Shown piece by piece: positions 17,556-25,893 of a DNA stretch of 64,000 nucleotides (position 1 is the stretch's first letter; every line of letters begins with the position of its first letter). Source of the stretch: CALCKU01 sp964571595 (lineage in GTDB: Bacteria; Pseudomonadota; Alphaproteobacteria; Caulobacterales; Maricaulaceae); assembly GCA_964571595.1 (NCBI GenBank), contig CAZNCJ010000004.1, forward strand, positions 1 through 64,000, read 5' to 3'. The translations under genes and the position numbers were made by a program. Under the pieces are notes generated by a model. The model did no database searches. It worked only from the letters and a program-made list of their open reading frames with translations, and was not told the DNA's origin.

Positions 17556-19039
17556 GCTTACCCGCGATTGATATCCGCCGCGTCTATCTGATCGCCCGAC
17601 GTGATTTTCTGGGTTATGTCAGAACATGGGGGTTTTGGGTGTCTTTCTTCCTGCCCTTTATATTAATGGGCTTGGGCTTATTTGCTTCGACCTTGCAGAT
17701 CAATATACAGCCCACACGCTATGAAACTATATTGGATAGCACTGCCCATCACGGCGCAAAGATTATAGAGCGCGAATCTGAGAGCCGGCGTGCTCTAGAA
17801 CGCGACCTCTTTGAAAGCATCGGAGAGAAAATATTATCGAGTTCCGAGCTTGAGGCTTTACTTAAGGCCTATGATACGGACGGCTTAGAGAGCGCGCGCG
17901 AATTTATGGACAAAAAGTTTCCAGGGGCAGGGGAGCGTCTCAAACTGCCCATACCTAACCGGATATTTGTACCCCCGCCTGCCTCTACGATTGAAGGTTT
18001 AAAGCCATATTTGCGCGGCGAGAAACTCATTACATATAAGGGTGAAACTGTAGCTCTGGACGGGGCGTTACATCTATACGCGCAGGATAAGGGCGTTAGA
18101 GCGGATTATTGGTCTGAAAATATTAATAGTCGCGAAGTGCCAACTCTCGCGCGTGATTATTTCAGAGACCAAGCCACGCATGCTTATTTGAAATCAGGCG
18201 GGCTGTCGGTTGAAGGTTTTGAAACGGCCAGACGAGGCAGTCTGTCGATAGAGAGCTTTGATCCGACAAAAATTAATACGGGTGATAATAAAAGCCAAGC
18301 CGTGACATTGGCTGATAATATTCCGGGATTTGTCGCCGCGACCTTGGCAGCGATTTTGTGGTTCACCGTCTTTTCGGGGTCTTATATGTTGCTGACCTCC
18401 ATGTTGGAAGAAAAGCTCAATAAACTCCTTGAAATGATGCTGGCTTCGACACGGTTCTCCGAGATTATGCTCGGTAAACTTTTAGGGGTGGCGGCTTTAA
18501 CCCTCACGGCGCTTTTGCCATATATCATTACGGCTTCGGGGGCGGCTATCGTGGCTATCCTCTTTGGTCCAGCGGATGTCAGTCTGGGGCTAAAGGCTGC
18601 GATAAACGCCAAGATGATCGGGTTTTTTATCGTCTTTCTTATATTGGGATATGTGTTTTACGGGGCGTTTTTTATCGCTATCGGGGCTTTGGCTGAAAGC
18701 ATGCAGGACGCCCAAACACTGACAACGCCGATCATGCTCATTTTGACCTTATTATTTATGGTCGTGCCAATAGGTATGCAAAATCCGCAAAACCCGATCC
18801 TGATTTTTGCGTCATGGTTTCCTTTATCTGCGCCTTTTGCAGCGATTATGCGCTTGCCGGCTGATCCGCCATTATGGGAGCTTTGCCTGTCTGCCTTTAT
18901 CTTATTTTTATGCACGATCGGGGTCATGTGGCTGGCGGGCCGTATTTTCCGATTTGGTGTCTTATCCGGCTCAGGTGTCAAGGGTGTTAAAAGCTGGTTG
19001 GGTGATAAGATTTTCCGCAAGGGTCGCTCCCGCGCCTAG
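17552..19039 (+). CDS. ABC-2 transporter permease, NatB-like
   Basis: A 495-residue inner-membrane protein. One N-terminal span (about residues 28-50) is followed by a large extracytoplasmic region (about 55-260) and a C-terminal cluster of five or six spans. This is the ABC2_membrane_3/NatB layout. The 4-bp ATGA overlap with the ATPase gene shows they form one exporter. The segment LNKLLEMMLASTRFSEIMLGK between spans is the conserved coupling region of this group. Confidence 0.88.
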   Translation: MSLPAIDIRRVYLIARRDFLGYVRTWGFWVSFFLPFILMGLGLFASTLQINIQPTRYETILDSTAHHGAKIIERESESRRALERDLFESIGEKILSSSELEALLKAYDTDGLESAREFMDKKFPGAGERLKLPIPNRIFVPPPASTIEGLKPYLRGEKLITYKGETVALDGALHLYAQDKGVRADYWSENINSREVPTLARDYFRDQATHAYLKSGGLSVEGFETARRGSLSIESFDPTKINTGDNKSQAVTLADNIPGFVAATLAAILWFTVFSGSYMLLTSMLEEKLNKLLEMMLASTRFSEIMLGKLLGVAALTLTALLPYIITASGAAIVAILFGPADVSLGLKAAINAKMIGFFIVFLILGYVFYGAFFIAIGALAESMQDAQTLTTPIMLILTLLFMVVPIGMQNPQNPILIFASWFPLSAPFAAIMRLPADPPLWELCLSAFILFLCTIGVMWLAGRIFRFGVLSGSGVKGVKSWLGDKIFRKGRSRA

Positions 19040-19128
19040 TCTTGCGTCTTACGGATGAGTTTAAATAATGCTTGGGTCTTGTGGCTATAAAGGTTTATAG
19101 GTCGAGCATGGAAACATCCGAGAGAAAT

Positions 19129-19878
19129 ATGGCTGACAAGGAAGACGCAAATAAGCGCAGCTCATATGCCGCAAAGCAAGAAGGTTTAAAGGCGCTTGTT
19201 CTTGAAGCGGCGCTTAAGATTGTACCTTTTGAGGGCTGGACGTCCAAAATGATGTCGCAGGCCGCGAAGGCGGCAAAGCTGGACCCGTCTCAAATTCATC
19301 ACCTTTTTCCCAAAGGTGCATTAGACTTGATCGCATTTTGGTCTGCGCGCATGGACCGCGAGAGCGAAGAAAAACTGAAATCGCTCAATATGACAGATAT
19401 GCGTATTCGCGATAAAATCACCCAAGCCGTTCATATCCGCCTTCGCCAGATAGATGGTCATGAGCTGGCGATGAAACGCGCTTTGTCACGACTTGCTTTG
19501 CCTGATGCGCATATCGGCCCGTCAGCCGGTGTGGGACTTAAACAGCTTTGGGACAGTGCAGATATGATCTGGCGCGCCATTGGTGATACCAGTACGGATA
19601 GTAATTATTATTCCAAACGCTCTGTACTCTCTGCTGTGCTGTCCAGTTCGACCCTGTCATGGATTTCAGATGATAGTCCTGATAAAGAGGTCGGGAAGGC
19701 GTTTCTGGATGACCGTATCGAGAATGTTATGACATTTGAGAAAACGAAATGGGCGGTGAAGTCTCGTTTGAAAAATACACCAAACCCGGCGGAAATTTTA
19801 GGACGCTTGCGATATGGCAAACCTTTTCAGCGGCGGCGTCGATCACATGCTTCACATGCAGGACGTTACAGGCGATAG
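19129..19878 (+). CDS. COQ9-family protein
   Basis: A 249-residue protein if it starts at the ATG at 19129 (GAGAG upstream). An in-frame ATG at 19108 with AGG upstream is the main alternative. The N-terminal half resembles a TetR-type helical bundle (EAALKIVPFEGWTSKMMSQA, then DPSQIHHLFPKGALDLIAFW), and the C-terminal half ends with the COQ9 signature region. COQ9 binds ubiquinone intermediates and helps COQ7 hydroxylation. The gene converges with purK, with only 2 bp between stop codons. Confidence 0.85.
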   Translation: MADKEDANKRSSYAAKQEGLKALVLEAALKIVPFEGWTSKMMSQAAKAAKLDPSQIHHLFPKGALDLIAFWSARMDRESEEKLKSLNMTDMRIRDKITQAVHIRLRQIDGHELAMKRALSRLALPDAHIGPSAGVGLKQLWDSADMIWRAIGDTSTDSNYYSKRSVLSAVLSSSTLSWISDDSPDKEVGKAFLDDRIENVMTFEKTKWAVKSRLKNTPNPAEILGRLRYGKPFQRRRRSHASHAGRYRR

Positions 19879-19880
19879 GC

Positions 19881-20966
19881 CTAAAGCGGGCCGAGCTTGC
19901 GGTTAATATGCCCCATTTTCCGCCCCTTGCGGGGTTCACTCTTACCGTAAAGATGTAAGGCTGTGTCGGGCTGTTTTGCCAGCTCCGCCCATTTATTGAC
20001 ATCCTCTCCCAATAAATTTGTCATTTGCATTGTATAGCGGGGTGATGTGTTGCCAAGCGGCCATCCGCAAATCGCGCGAATATGTAATTCGAATTGATCC
20101 ACACAGCCCGCATCTTGTGTCCAATGCCCAGAATTATGCACGCGCGGGGCAATTTCATTGACTATAAAATCCCCATTTGGCAGTTCAAAAAACTCGACGG
20201 CCAAGACACCTACATAATCAAGCGCGTCCATAATTTTGCGCGCCAAGGTCCCCGCCTTTCCCGTATCGCCCATGGCCGGGGCAAGGCTGGTATGTAGAAT
20301 ATGGTCTTTATGTATGTTCTCTATGAGCGGATAGGCGGCCGTCTCGCCCTGTACATTTCGCGCGGCAATGACAGAGACTTCACGGGTAAAGTCGACAAAT
20401 TTTTCTAAAATTGACGGCGCATCGTTCATCTTGGCCCAAGACGGCTTAATATCCTCTTGGCTACGGATGACATATTGGCCTTTACCGTCATATCCCATGC
20501 GCCTGGTTTTTAACACAGAGGGTAGGCCGATTTTACGCACGGCGCGTTCAAGATCATAAACGGACTCGACGGGCTCAAATAAGGTTACGCCGACCCCGGC
20601 TTTGTCGCGGATAAAGGTTTTTTCGGTTAAGCGGTCTTGGGCGACATCCAAAGCCAAGGCTTTGGGACGTAAGGCCACGGCATTATTGGCTGCCTTTGCC
20701 GTTTTGGCCGGAACATTTTCAAATTCATATGTCACGACATCACAGCTCTTAGCAAAGGCGAAAACTGCATCTACATCCTCGTAGGCCCCGACTGTGGTTT
20801 GCGTACTTACCTTTGATGCGGGCCCGTTTTCTTCTGGGCAATATATATGACAATTTAGCCCCAACCGACTGGCCGCTAAGCTGAGCATACGGCCAAGCTG
20901 ACCCCCACCCAGAATACCGATCATCCCGCCAGGTGCGACGATAATATGGGTATTTTTCTTTGTCAT
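19881..20966 (-). CDS. purK: 5-(carboxyamino)imidazole ribonucleotide synthase
   Basis: A 361-residue ATP-grasp enzyme that converts AIR, ATP and bicarbonate to N5-CAIR in purine synthesis. Signatures are GILGGGQLGRMLSLAA (about residues 16-31), KTRRMGYDGKGQ in the ATP-grasp domain, and FVDFTREVSVIAAR and VNEIAPRVHNSGHWT near the metal site. Its start overlaps the purE stop by one base, the standard purEK operon. Confidence 0.96.
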   Translation of the reverse strand: MTKKNTHIIVAPGGMIGILGGGQLGRMLSLAASRLGLNCHIYCPEENGPASKVSTQTTVGAYEDVDAVFAFAKSCDVVTYEFENVPAKTAKAANNAVALRPKALALDVAQDRLTEKTFIRDKAGVGVTLFEPVESVYDLERAVRKIGLPSVLKTRRMGYDGKGQYVIRSQEDIKPSWAKMNDAPSILEKFVDFTREVSVIAARNVQGETAAYPLIENIHKDHILHTSLAPAMGDTGKAGTLARKIMDALDYVGVLAVEFFELPNGDFIVNEIAPRVHNSGHWTQDAGCVDQFELHIRAICGWPLGNTSPRYTMQMTNLLGEDVNKWAELAKQPDTALHLYGKSEPRKGRKMGHINRKLGPL

Positions 20967-21463
20967 TAAGCAGAAGGGCCATTTGGCAATAAAGCAACAG
21001 AGTCAGTTTGGGCCTCTCTCCAGCTCTCGAGGCGCTTGGCAATTTCCGCGTCACTTAAAGCCAGGATAGAGGCAGCCATGAGGCCTGCATTTTTAGCGCC
21101 TGATTTGCCAATAGCCAATGTCCCTACAGGCACACCGCCTGGCATTTGCGCGATAGATAACAGGCTATCCATGCCCGAGAGTGCCTTGCTTTCGACAGGC
21201 ACGCCCAAAACAGGCAAGCGCGTCATAGAGGCTGTCATGCCCGGCAGATGCGCCGCCCCGCCAGCACCCGCTATAATAACTTTATAGCCATTATCTGTAG
21301 CATTTTTGGCAAAATCATAAAGACGATCAGGTGTACGGTGGGCTGATATGACTTTGGCGTCATAGCCAATCTCTAATGTATCCAGCATATTTGCGGCATG
21401 TTCCATTGTCGGCCAATCCGATGTGGAACCCATTATAATCGCGATCAAATTTGAGGCTGGCAT
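20966..21463 (-). CDS. purE: N5-carboxyaminoimidazole ribonucleotide mutase
   Basis: A 165-residue class I PurE that converts N5-CAIR to CAIR. The N-terminal IIMGSTSDWPTMEHAANML, the middle SAHRTPDRL with the catalytic His, and AGAGGAAHLPGMTASMT are the family hallmarks. I take the ATG at 21463; an in-frame GTG at 21472 would add three residues. It is the first gene of purE-purK. Confidence 0.96.
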   Translation of the reverse strand: MPASNLIAIIMGSTSDWPTMEHAANMLDTLEIGYDAKVISAHRTPDRLYDFAKNATDNGYKVIIAGAGGAAHLPGMTASMTRLPVLGVPVESKALSGMDSLLSIAQMPGGVPVGTLAIGKSGAKNAGLMAASILALSDAEIAKRLESWREAQTDSVALLPNGPSA

Positions 21464-21587
21464 AGCTTTCACTTATCTCATTTAGAAAGCGATACTGCAT
21501 AATCCCTTTTTACAGCGCGGTCAAATAGGCTTTTGCGCTATTTATTGAGATCGCAACAGGCAAAAGGGCCAATTTGCTGAGACAAAA

Positions 21588-21595
21588 TTAACCAT
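21588..21595 (+). promoter_or_regulatory. Possible CtrA half-site upstream of the GGDEF gene
   Basis: The octamer TTAACCAT lies 120 bp before the GGDEF start. It matches the short CtrA motif described for Caulobacter-type bacteria. A single octamer is weak evidence, but the window shows that the CtrA pathway is present. Confidence 0.3.
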
Positions 21596-21714
21596 AGACT
21601 TCGAAAGATTATCCGTAGGGCTGTAATTTCACTAATTTCAAGCGGAGTTTGAAGGTTTTTTAACGAGATGTTGTTAGCTTAGAGCTTCAATTTGTTAAAT
21701 CTTTAAAGTCATTT

Positions 21715-22326
21715 ATGTCCGTTTCTCGAGTCTCATTAGCTTTGCAGCAACCATCCCAACTTCCAGGTGAAGTCGGATCGGTTTACCTTACAAAAGAAAA
21801 TGAACGCTTGTCTTACGAGCTCGCCCAGATGCGTTTGCGCGTGTTAGAGCTTGAACGCGATGCGGATATGGACCCTTTAATTCCTATTTTTAATCGCCGG
21901 GCTTTTATGCGGGAATTAGCTCGCGCCCAAGCGGTCTTCGCGCGCTATGACATTCCGTCTAGTTTGATCTTCTTTGATCTTAATGGCTTTAAGAACATAA
22001 ATGATCGCTATGGCCATAGTATTGGGGATGAGCTTTTAAGAAAAGTGGGCACAGTCATTCTTAAGAGTGTGCGTAGTTGTGATCTGGTGGCGCGTCTTGG
22101 CGGTGATGAGTTCGGTGTCCTTTTATTTAAAACGCCTCAGAAAGTTGCACAGGCCAAGGCCTCTGCCTTAGCGTGCCGGGTTGCCGAACAAAGGATAGAT
22201 CATCCAACCGGAGATATTAGTGTCTCAACGGCATGGGGTGTTGCACCTTGTGATCCAAATGATACGGCCAAACAGATTTTATCGCGTGCAGATAGGGCGA
22301 TGTATATGAATAAGAAGACCTCTTAA
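21715..22326 (+). CDS. Diguanylate cyclase (GGDEF domain)
   Basis: A 203-residue protein made of a short N-terminal coiled-coil segment (KENERLSYELAQMRLRVLE) and one GGDEF domain. The active-site motif is LGGDEFG. An RxxD sequence (RSCD) ends five residues before GGDEF, the correct spacing for the inhibitory product-binding I-site, so product inhibition is likely. The substrate-binding FFDLNGFKNINDRYGH motif is also intact. The product is cyclic-di-GMP. No sensory domain is present, so input must come through the N-terminus or a partner. It converges with a DUF465 gene. Confidence 0.92.
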   Translation: MSVSRVSLALQQPSQLPGEVGSVYLTKENERLSYELAQMRLRVLELERDADMDPLIPIFNRRAFMRELARAQAVFARYDIPSSLIFFDLNGFKNINDRYGHSIGDELLRKVGTVILKSVRSCDLVARLGGDEFGVLLFKTPQKVAQAKASALACRVAEQRIDHPTGDISVSTAWGVAPCDPNDTAKQILSRADRAMYMNKKTS

Positions 22327-22347
22327 GTCGCAATTTTTCTATTCTAA

Positions 22348-22611
22348 CTAGGCTATAATATCAGGCGTGAGTTGATTTTCGATATAGACAATTTTGTCTT
22401 TTAAACCCAATTTTTGTTTTTTCATGCGCTGCGTTTTTAAAACGTCATTTGATCCGATATTTCTTAAGGCCGTAATTTCAACATCCAATTCGCGATGCTT
22501 TTTTTTGAGAATTTCGAGTTGTGTTTTGAGTGTGGCACGACGGGTTTGAAGCTCAGCTTCACTGTCAAGATCTGCCATAGAATCAGTATGTGGATCATCT
22601 GTGTCGGACAT
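22348..22611 (-). CDS. YdcH-family (DUF465) small coiled-coil protein
   Basis: An 87-residue helical protein. The C-terminal segment LKKKHRELDVEITAL ... LKTQRMKKQKLGLKDKIVYIE is the DUF465 pattern, and the end PDIIA is typical of alphaproteobacterial members. The N-terminal 25 residues are acidic and poorly conserved in type. Function unknown. A second, shorter DUF465-like gene lies divergently 160 bp away. Confidence 0.8.
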   Translation of the reverse strand: MSDTDDPHTDSMADLDSEAELQTRRATLKTQLEILKKKHRELDVEITALRNIGSNDVLKTQRMKKQKLGLKDKIVYIENQLTPDIIA

Positions 22612-22770
22612 AAGCTATCATAACAGGAACAAGCTGAAAATGCATCTGCAATCTTAAGATTGGCCTGTATTTAAGGGATTTGATTAACCTTGCGGCCTAG
22701 AGGTGAGATGACAAGTACGCAAAATCATGCTATGTTAAAACATCCTGAAAATATAATAAGGAGATAGCTT

Positions 22771-22935
22771 ATGGCTCAATCAGCGCACGTAGAAGAGCTG
22801 ATAATGAAACATTCAGATCTGGATATAAAAATTAAAAATGAACTCAAACATCCATTGCCTGATGCCATACGCCTTATAGATCTCAAAAAACGAAAACTTT
22901 ATTTAAAAGAAAAAATCAAAAATTTATCACAATAA
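22771..22935 (+). CDS. Short YdcH-like (DUF465) protein
   Basis: A 54-residue protein with ATAAGGAGATAGCTT directly before the ATG, one of the best ribosome binding sites in the window. The sequence is helical and charged: HSDLDIKIKNELKHP, then IRLIDLKKRKLYLKEKIKNL. This is the two-helix DUF465 pattern (HxxLDxxI ... LKKxKLxLKdxI). Its divergent neighbour is a longer family member. Function unknown. Confidence 0.75.
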   Translation: MAQSAHVEELIMKHSDLDIKIKNELKHPLPDAIRLIDLKKRKLYLKEKIKNLSQ

Positions 22936-23037
22936 AACAGCTTTAAATGCGACTGAAATTACGCTCTAAGAGGGTATGAAGTTCGGGGTTTGAAAGCGAT
23001 TTTTAAAACTCGGACTTTGGTACGTTAGGGAGAGAGT

Positions 23038-23850
23038 ATGTCGGATCAAGTTGTCATTGTAACCGGTGCAGCCAAAGGTATTGGCTATGCCTGTGCCCGC
23101 CGTTTTTACGAAGACGGGTATAAGGTGGTCCTTTCCGACTTTGATGAAGCCGCTGCTGAACAGGCTATGCGCGATTTGGGTGCAGACCCCAAGCGGGCGG
23201 TATTTGTATCCTGTGATGTATCCAATAAGCTGGATGTTCATAACCTCATTGCAGAAACTCTTAGTGTTTTTGGTCATATCAATATTGTTATCAATAATGC
23301 CGGTATCGCCATTAAAGGCGGTTCACTGGATTTGTCAGGCCGGGATTTTGACCGGGTTTTGGCGGTAAATCTACGCGGGGCCTTTTTGGTGTCACAAGCT
23401 GCTGTCAAACATATGGTGGAAGAGATCGAAAAGCGCGAAGACCGATCACGCCTATCAGAGCGCCCCTATGCGATCATAAATATGTCTTCGATAAATGACA
23501 GTGTCTCTATTCCTGATTATCTGGCCTATAGTGTGTCAAAGGGTGGTTTGAAACAAATGACAAAGGCTATGGCATTGGAGCTTGCCCCTTACGGAATTCG
23601 CGTCAATGCTATTGGCCCGGGCAGTATTAAGACCGATATGCTCGGCTCGGTTATATCTGATGCGGATGCGATGAATAAAATAAAAGCTCGCACACCGCTT
23701 GGACGGGTGGGACAGCCAGATGAAATTGCGGGGGTTGCCGCCTTTTTAGCCTCTGAAAATGCCAGCTATATTACCGGTGAGACAATTTATGTTGATGGGG
23801 GACGTCTGGCGCTTAACTACACAATGGCCCTTAAAGAAAAAGACGGCTAA
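23038..23850 (+). CDS. SDR-family oxidoreductase
   Basis: A 270-residue classical short-chain dehydrogenase. It has the cofactor motif TGAAKGIG (about residues 10-17), an Asp after strand 2 (LSDFDEA) that favours NAD(H), NNAG, and the catalytic set Ser in NMSSIND with YSVSK. The C-terminal ITGETIYVDGG is the usual family end. AGGGAGAG precedes the ATG. It resembles 3-oxoacyl-ACP reductase or glucose 1-dehydrogenase homologues; the true substrate cannot be told. It converges with trcR. Confidence 0.88.
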   Translation: MSDQVVIVTGAAKGIGYACARRFYEDGYKVVLSDFDEAAAEQAMRDLGADPKRAVFVSCDVSNKLDVHNLIAETLSVFGHINIVINNAGIAIKGGSLDLSGRDFDRVLAVNLRGAFLVSQAAVKHMVEEIEKREDRSRLSERPYAIINMSSINDSVSIPDYLAYSVSKGGLKQMTKAMALELAPYGIRVNAIGPGSIKTDMLGSVISDADAMNKIKARTPLGRVGQPDEIAGVAAFLASENASYITGETIYVDGGRLALNYTMALKEKDG

Positions 23851-23888
23851 GGCCGCCTTTATCATCCTTATTGGGTGTATCTTGCGAG

Positions 23889-24554
23889 CTAGGACGCGGA
23901 AGAGGGCTTAAACAGGCTCTCAAGTGTGTGCTCAGTCTTAGGCGCTTCAGTTGGGATGGCTTCATCCACGACAGGCTTTAGGCCTTCACTGACATCTTTC
24001 CCGGCCTTGGCATCTGCTTTGGCTTTTTTCTCGGCCGCGACTTTCACAACCCGGTCAAGATCCATTTGTGTACATAGGCCAAGAGAAACGGGATCGGTGG
24101 GATTAATCGTACTCATTTTCCAATGTGTGCGCTCTCTAATGGCATTAATAGTCGGTTTTGTTGTCCCGATAAGTTTGGAAATTTGCGAGTCCGGGATTTC
24201 AGGATGATTGCGTACAAGCCAAGCAATCGCATCAGGCCTGTCTTGTCGGCGTGAGAGCGGTGTATAGCGCGGGCCCTTGCGGCTTTTCTTTTTCTTCTTA
24301 TCAATCGCGTGATCAAAGCTCGTGGCGATTAAAACATAGGCTGGGTCTTTTTCACCTCTTTCAATTTCCTCTCGGGCTAATTGACCATTGGCAATCGGGT
24401 CAGCACCCCGAATACCGCTTGCAACATCGCCGTCTGCAATGCCCTCAATCTCTATGATATGGAGCTGGCAGAACTCTGAGATCTGTTTAAAAGTCAGAGC
24501 CGTGTTTTCAATCAGCCAAACGGCTGTCGCTTTAGGCATTAAAATTTGCGTCAT
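23889..24554 (-). CDS. trcR: Cell cycle transcriptional regulator TrcR (DUF1013)
   Basis: The ATG at 24554 has GCGGAG eight bases upstream and is preferred over a TTG at 24569. This gives 221 residues. The N-terminal LMPKATAVWLIENTALTFKQISEFC and the central RPDAIAWLVRNHPEIPDSQISKLIGTTK are helix-turn-helix-like and characteristic of the DUF1013 family, which is restricted to alphaproteobacteria. Some members are named TrcR for a cell-cycle role. The C-terminal third is Lys/Ala/Pro rich and probably disordered. An intrinsic terminator lies in its leader. Confidence 0.85.
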   Translation of the reverse strand: MTQILMPKATAVWLIENTALTFKQISEFCQLHIIEIEGIADGDVASGIRGADPIANGQLAREEIERGEKDPAYVLIATSFDHAIDKKKKKSRKGPRYTPLSRRQDRPDAIAWLVRNHPEIPDSQISKLIGTTKPTINAIRERTHWKMSTINPTDPVSLGLCTQMDLDRVVKVAAEKKAKADAKAGKDVSEGLKPVVDEAIPTEAPKTEHTLESLFKPSSAS

Positions 24555-24578
24555 CGGGTTACTCCGCAATTAGACATC

Positions 24579-24599
24579 AAAAAACCCGGCTCTGCCGGG
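24579..24599 (-). terminator. Intrinsic terminator within the trcR leader
   Basis: Read on the minus strand, the sequence is CCCGGC-AGA-GCCGGG followed by six T residues, a near-ideal Rho-independent terminator. It ends 24 bp before the trcR start codon. No minus-strand gene lies upstream that would need it, because the next gene upstream is on the plus strand. It therefore either attenuates trcR or ends a short upstream transcript. Confidence 0.75.
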
Positions 24600-24695
24600 C
24601 GAAAAACAGGTAAATTTGTAAAATTTCGTCTGTTATGCAGGGGAATATAGGGCTATTACTCTATCTTGACAAGGGAAATCGGCGGGGAGCTTTTT

Positions 24696-24884
24696 ATGGC
24701 GGGCGAGAGTAAAGTGAACCAAATGGAGATTGATTTTGTCTTAGGGGAGGATTTATACGGTGTCTCGGTCGAGGATTTACAAGCCAGATTAGAGGTCTTG
24801 GAGTCCGAAAAAACACGCATAAAGCGAGAATTAGCCAAAAAAGAGGCTGAATTGGATGCAGCCCATAAATTATTCGGAGCTTAG
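24696..24884 (+). CDS. DUF1192-family small protein
   Basis: The ATG at 24696 has GGGGAGC upstream and gives 62 residues. The segment LYGVSVEDLQARLEVLESEKTRIK followed by a KKEAELDAAHKLF helix is the DUF1192 pattern (LSVEEL-ERI-LE-EI-R...AA--LF). Family members are small coiled-coil proteins of unknown function that often lie beside rcdA, as here. Confidence 0.8.
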   Translation: MAGESKVNQMEIDFVLGEDLYGVSVEDLQARLEVLESEKTRIKRELAKKEAELDAAHKLFGA

Positions 24885-24960
24885 GAGCCATTGGCTCGAC
24901 CTTTGCAATACAAACGGCAATATAGAATAGAGCTGTATATTGCGGCGCATAGGAGACAAA

Positions 24961-25512
24961 ATGAGCGAGGAAGCAAACATCGCCACTGATTTACCAGACA
25001 CTTTAACCCCGCAAGCCGAGGCCAGACTTTTAGAGTTCACCAAATCGGATTTGTTTACAAAGACTTTCAAGGAGGGCATGGCGCTTGTCGAAGAGGTCGC
25101 GGCCTATCTTGACGGGCCGGGCCGTTATGAGAGCAAGAAGCTGGATAGAAAAAGTGCGCTACTCTATGCCTCTCAAAGCATGAAATTGACCACGCGCCTG
25201 ATGCAGGTCGCCAGCTGGCTCTTAGTACAGCGTGCGCTTAAAGAGGGTGAGATGACGATTGCGGATGCCAGAATGGAAAAATACAGGCTCGTCGAAATTA
25301 CCAAGAATGAGGATGAATTAAGTTTTTCTGATCTGGCGCAAAAGGCTTCTGCCTTACCGGCTCTTTTGCTTGACCTTCTGGCGCGTTCTGAAGCCTTATA
25401 TGAACGTATTTCCCGACTTGACCGCTCACTATACGGTACGATTGCAGCCCAAAGCGGTAATACGGTGGCAGACCAGATTAGTCGCCTACATGCTGCATTT
25501 GGCGATTTGTAA
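24961..25512 (+). CDS. rcdA: CtrA-degradation adaptor RcdA (DUF1465)
   Basis: Start at ATG 24961 with AGGAGA upstream; 183 residues. The protein is all-helical, with LDRKSALLYASQSMKLTTRLMQVASWLLVQRA in its core, the DUF1465/RcdA signature. In Caulobacter RcdA works with CpdR and PopA to deliver CtrA and other substrates to ClpXP. The arrangement DUF1192-rcdA-terminator-rpmE fits other members of the group. A bidirectional terminator follows the stop codon. Confidence 0.88.
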   Translation: MSEEANIATDLPDTLTPQAEARLLEFTKSDLFTKTFKEGMALVEEVAAYLDGPGRYESKKLDRKSALLYASQSMKLTTRLMQVASWLLVQRALKEGEMTIADARMEKYRLVEITKNEDELSFSDLAQKASALPALLLDLLARSEALYERISRLDRSLYGTIAAQSGNTVADQISRLHAAFGDL

Positions 25513-25540
25513 AATTTCGGATTAAATCTTCCAAAAATTA

Positions 25541-25561
25541 AGGGGCCGCGAGGCCCCTTTT
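25541..25561. terminator. Bidirectional terminator between rcdA and rpmE
   Basis: AGGGGCC-GCGA-GGCCCCT is followed by TTTT on the plus strand and by an AT-rich tract on the minus strand. It lies between the convergent rcdA and rpmE genes. Confidence 0.85.
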
Positions 25562-25575
25562 AAACATGTTCGGTT

Positions 25576-25794
25576 TTATACAAAACCTTTAAACTTATCC
25601 TTGAAGCGCGAGACGCGTCCGCCGCGGTCCATAAGACGTTGGTCGCCACCTGTCCAAGCAGGATGGCTTTTACTGTCAATATCAAGCACAAGGCGGTCGC
25701 CTTCTTTGCCATAGGTAGAACGGGTTTGATATTCTGAGCCGTCAACCATTTGCACGGTGATCATGTGATAATCTGGATGTATGTCTTTTTTCAT
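25576..25794 (-). CDS. rpmE: 50S ribosomal protein L31
   Basis: A 72-residue ribosomal protein of the large subunit, found at the subunit interface. The opening MKKDIHPDYH and the segment SKSHPAWTGGDQRLMDRGGRVSRF are family hallmarks. There are no cysteines, so this is the zinc-free (C-minus) type. GGAGTAG precedes the ATG. The following 3' region shares a bidirectional terminator with rcdA. Confidence 0.96.
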   Translation of the reverse strand: MKKDIHPDYHMITVQMVDGSEYQTRSTYGKEGDRLVLDIDSKSHPAWTGGDQRLMDRGGRVSRFKDKFKGFV

Positions 25795-25893
25795 TTTCTA
25801 CTCCTGCCGGTCAGACTTCCGGCTCTGGTCACGGGTTTGCTTTGGTTCGTCCCCCGCTCGGTCGCAACCCTTTAGGGGCATAACTCAAAAAGG

